A DNA stretch of 7,313 nucleotides, from the NCBI GenBank assembly GCA_030146225.1, contig JASLCA010000195.1, forward strand, positions 1-7,313, read 5' to 3'. A program made the translations under genes and the position numbers. Origin of the DNA: Sphingobacterium sp. (GTDB lineage: Bacteria; Bacteroidota; Bacteroidia; Sphingobacteriales; Sphingobacteriaceae). This document shows positions 5,572 through 7,313 of this stretch, piece by piece; the first letter of the stretch is position 1, and the number at the start of each line of letters is the position of its first letter. The notes under the pieces were generated by a model that was not told the DNA's origin, made no database searches, and was given only the letters and a program-made list of their open reading frames with translations.

Positions 5572-6588
5572 TTAAAACTTTGAGATAAGGCCATCCACTT
5601 CTTCCTCTGGGGTAGCCCATGAAGTAATCAATCGAATTGCCGCATGCTCTGCGTCTATGGTTTTCCATACAAAAAAATCATACTCCAGGGCAAGCTTATC
5701 AATAATTGCGCGTGGAAGTATAGGGAAGATTTGATTCGTCTGCGGTTCAGTCAAAAAGGTATAGCCTTTTGCCTGAATCGCTGCTGCAATCTTTAGTGCC
5801 ATGGTATTGGCATGCAGGGCTAAATCCAGGTACAAATCATCCTTAAAGAGTTCTAAAAACTGTATGCCCAATAGTCTTCCTTTGGCCATTAAAGCTCCTT
5901 TTTGTTTTAAAACATAGGCAAAGTCAACTGCTACTTCAGGATTGTTTAATACAATTGCTTCTCCGAGTAATGCCCCATTCTTGGTGGCTCCTATATAGAA
6001 TACATCTGTTAAGGCCGCAATATCAGCCATGGTCAAATCATTGGTAGGAGACATTAAGGCATGGCCCAGTCGTGCCCCGTCCATAAAGAGATATAGACCT
6101 TGTGCGCGGCAGTATTCGGACAAGGCCGTTAACTCTGCCTTGCTATAAATTGAGCCTATCTCTGTGCTATTGGAGATATACACGAGCTTTGGCTTAACAA
6201 CATGCGGCTTTAGGCCATATTGTGCCAAGCAGTCTGCTACGGCAGCTACACTTAATTTGCCATCTTTGGTCTCTACAGGTATTACCTTGTGTCCAGTGGA
6301 CTCAATGGCGCCTGCTTCATTGGCATAAATATGCCCTGTAGCGGCACTGATAACGGCTTCATGGGTACGCAACAAGGCCGAAATCACCAAGAGGTTTGCC
6401 TGCGTGCCACCTGTCACTAAGTGTATACTGGCCTCTGCATTGTTTATCTTCTGCTGAATTAAGGCTACTGCCTGTTGCGTATAAATATCATCCGCGTAGC
6501 CTGCCTGCTGTTGCATATTGGTTTCTACAAGCTTCTGTAATATATTGGGATGCGCCCCTTGAGCATAATCATTTTTAAAACTATACAT
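5572..6588 (-). CDS. L-threonine aldolase family PLP enzyme (low-specificity type)
   Basis: The 338-residue product is a fold-type I, PLP-dependent enzyme of the threonine aldolase/beta-eliminating lyase family, which cleaves L-threonine or L-allo-threonine to glycine and acetaldehyde in the cytosol. Seen: FKNDYAQGAHPNI and GYADDIYT near the N-terminus, TGGTQAN (59-65) for the PLP phosphate, His86 (TGHIYANEAGA) expected to stack on the cofactor, ISNSTEIGSIYSKAEL, Asp170 and Arg173 in FMDGARLGHAL, the Schiff-base lysine Lys203 in YIGATKNGALLGEA, and the substrate-carboxylate arginine probably Arg319 in AAIRLITSWAT. The length is normal and the gene intact. It is shorter-motif and diverged compared with E. 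coli LtaE, so specificity toward threonine is inferred and another beta-hydroxy amino acid is possible. It stands alone, convergent with the oxidoreductase, 30 bases apart. The ATG is preceded by a small hairpin, not by a Shine-Dalgarno. Confidence 0.9.
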   Translation of the reverse strand: MYSFKNDYAQGAHPNILQKLVETNMQQQAGYADDIYTQQAVALIQQKINNAEASIHLVTGGTQANLLVISALLRTHEAVISAATGHIYANEAGAIESTGHKVIPVETKDGKLSVAAVADCLAQYGLKPHVVKPKLVYISNSTEIGSIYSKAELTALSEYCRAQGLYLFMDGARLGHALMSPTNDLTMADIAALTDVFYIGATKNGALLGEAIVLNNPEVAVDFAYVLKQKGALMAKGRLLGIQFLELFKDDLYLDLALHANTMALKIAAAIQAKGYTFLTEPQTNQIFPILPRAIIDKLALEYDFFVWKTIDAEHAAIRLITSWATPEEEVDGLISKF

Positions 6589-6589
6589 T

Positions 6590-6605
6590 GCCTATTATTT
6601 TAGGC
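6590..6605 (-). promoter_or_regulatory. Hairpin immediately before the threonine aldolase start codon
   Basis: GCCTA (6605-6601) and TAGGC (6594-6590) are perfect complements around a 6-base AT loop, ending one base before the ATG at 6588. If the transcript covers it, it would sit in the ribosome landing site; a 5-base-pair stem is weak and may be chance. Confidence 0.3.
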
Positions 6606-6651
6606 AAAAATACGGGATTAAAGGCGTTATTCCATTTTAATTTCAAAAGTA
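6605..6651 (-). promoter_or_regulatory. Two candidate -7 boxes for the threonine aldolase gene
   Basis: TACTTTTG (6651-6644) and TATTTTTG (6612-6605) are both perfect TAnnTTTG matches on the minus strand. They would give leaders of about 50 and about 10 bases. Neither has a TTG or TTTG at 17-23 bases upstream, so each is only half supported. Confidence 0.3.
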
Positions 6652-6922
6652 TTAGGTATACACGTAAGCCCTTCATTCTTTCAATTCCTACTGCTGTTAT
6701 ACCCCAAGATCGGCTTTGCAATAAGGACTACTTGAATATGCCTAGCGTTCCTTTCCACTCCCTATTTTCTATCTTTAATACACCTATTGCAAGCAGTAAA
6801 TCGCCAATAGTGATAGTTATTAATATGTCAGACACTGCTACACAGCTTGTAATATTAGGGGGATTGACTTGATATTTAGTTAAACAACTGGAAATCGAAG
6901 GCCTAGGATTCAGTCTGAGGCG

Positions 6923-6942
6923 GATAAAAGCGATGCTTTATC
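6923..6942 (-). repeat. Small hairpin downstream of the terminator at 6947
   Basis: GATAAAAGC (6923-6931) and GCTTTATC (6935-6942) are complementary apart from one bulged A, with a 3-base loop. It follows the strong terminator on the minus strand by five bases, so the two hairpins stand in tandem; it may be a back-up 3' structure or chance. Confidence 0.35.
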
Positions 6943-6946
6943 TTAC

Positions 6947-6987
6947 AAAAAAGGGCCTGTAGCGTATAAAACGGTACAGGCCCTTTT
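6947..6987 (-). terminator. Strong intrinsic terminator after the 91-residue gene
   Basis: Arms AAAAGGGCCTGTA (6949-6961) and TACAGGCCCTTTT (6975-6987) are perfect 13-base complements; CGT/ACG inside the loop can extend the stem past one mismatch. On the minus strand it is followed by six U (6952-6947) and lies 17 bases after the stop of the gene at 7005-7280. It has only four U on the plus strand, so it mainly serves the minus strand. Confidence 0.9.
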
Positions 6988-7004
6988 CCAGAAAAGGTTT
7001 TAAT

Positions 7005-7280
7005 CTACTTTAAAAAGCCATATAAAAATGCTTGCGCATTGTCTTGTGGTTGTAAACCACCTAAGGGGCTGGTTACCGCAGCTGAGCTGCTACTCACCCA
7101 ATCCAATATAAAGGGGCCTTTTAAGATATAATCCTCTAGCACCTTTAATTGCTGGATTCGAGCAGTCCAATTGCTATTTGAATAGTCCCGTTTGGGATTG
7201 CTTAGTGTCATTAAACTCTGATTGATCGCATAGGTAAATGACATATCTGCTCCAAAGGTCCTTTGGGAATATTGAGGCAT
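7005..7280 (-). CDS. Small hypothetical protein, 91 residues
   Basis: I do not recognise this product. It reads MPQYSQRTFGADMSFTYAIN at the start, has one basic stretch (NPKRDYSNSNWTARIQQLK, 28-46), a mixed segment LEDYILKGPFILDWVSSSSAA and a C-terminus LGGLQPQDNAQAFLYGFLK. There is no signal peptide, membrane segment or known motif. Evidence that it is a real gene: AGGAG (7291-7287) sits six bases before the ATG, a good Shine-Dalgarno for this genome, and a strong terminator follows the stop. A TAA immediately precedes the ATG in frame, so it is not the tail of a longer open frame, although a frameshifted remnant of a larger gene cannot be excluded because only 33 bases lie upstream. It may be the last gene of an operon that continues beyond the window. 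Confidence 0.6.
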   Translation of the reverse strand: MPQYSQRTFGADMSFTYAINQSLMTLSNPKRDYSNSNWTARIQQLKVLEDYILKGPFILDWVSSSSAAVTSPLGGLQPQDNAQAFLYGFLK

Positions 7281-7286
7281 TTAACA

Positions 7287-7291
7287 CTCCT
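7287..7291 (-). promoter_or_regulatory. Shine-Dalgarno sequence of the 91-residue gene
   Basis: AGGAG on the minus strand, six bases before the ATG at 7280. It is notable because none of eno, carA, the DivIC-like gene or the threonine aldolase has one, and it decides the start of this small gene. Confidence 0.55.
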
Positions 7292-7313
7292 AGACGCAGA
7301 TTATTCCCTTTAG

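Larger units (their letters stand above)
6589..7004. other. 416-base intergenic region without a convincing gene
   Basis: Apart from the candidate threonine aldolase promoter and the terminator near 6947, it appears non-coding. The plus-strand frame 6588-6872 (94 codons) has no motif, overlaps the aldolase start and is mixed in composition. A minus-strand frame of 69 codons, 6937-6731, has no ATG; from a GTG at 6835 it would give 35 residues with a hydrophobic segment (SDILITITIGDLLLAIGVL). Neither is called. Confidence 0.5.

Noticed and set aside
6588..6872. Plus-strand frame of 94 codons
   Set aside because: It begins on the aldolase start codon on the opposite strand, lacks a Shine-Dalgarno and motif, and crosses the aldolase promoter region.
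6731..6937. Minus-strand open frame of 69 codons with a hydrophobic stretch
   Set aside because: There is no ATG; only a GTG at 6835 could start it, without a ribosome site. The hydrophobic stretch may simply reflect AT-rich sequence. It could be a gene remnant, but nothing proves it.

Overview
The window looks like a chromosomal segment of a Bacteroidota bacterium, most likely Sphingobacteriaceae (Sphingobacterium or Pedobacter type). The evidence is the same-strand order carA, eno, DivIC/FtsB-like gene; the near absence of Shine-Dalgarno sequences before the housekeeping genes; and several perfect matches to the Bacteroidota -7 promoter box TAnnTTTG at sensible distances from starts. Genus assignment is inference from protein style, not from a search.

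Left part (1-3046, all minus strand, read right to left): carA (small subunit of carbamoyl-phosphate synthetase), eno (enolase) and the 5' part of a septum formation initiator gene cut by the window edge. Each is separated by a clear hairpin/T-tract terminator and seems to have its own promoter, so this is a run of independently expressed housekeeping genes rather than one operon. The leaders are the interesting part: eno has two overlapping, mutually exclusive hairpins, and carA has a terminator-like hairpin between a candidate promoter and its start codon, with a 21-codon open frame running through the hairpin.

Middle part (3047-4332): about 310 bases with no convincing gene, then a 209-residue all-helical protein of unknown function on the minus strand, then about 350 bases with an 87-base imperfect inverted repeat. 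A five-codon mini-ORF with a Shine-Dalgarno-like GAGGAGG overlaps the start of the unknown gene by ATGA.

Right part (4333-7313): a plus-strand medium-chain NAD(P)H-dependent oxidoreductase that unexpectedly carries a Sec signal peptide and an extra 60-residue N-terminal segment; a convergent minus-strand PLP enzyme of the L-threonine aldolase family; a 416-base gene-poor gap ending in a strong terminator; and a small unrecognised 91-residue protein. These genes look unrelated to each other and to carA/eno, so the right half reads as ordinary variable chromosomal territory. No tRNA, rRNA, CRISPR array or insertion sequence was seen, and nothing amounts to a clear new multi-gene system; the best leads are the leader RNAs and the exported oxidoreductase.
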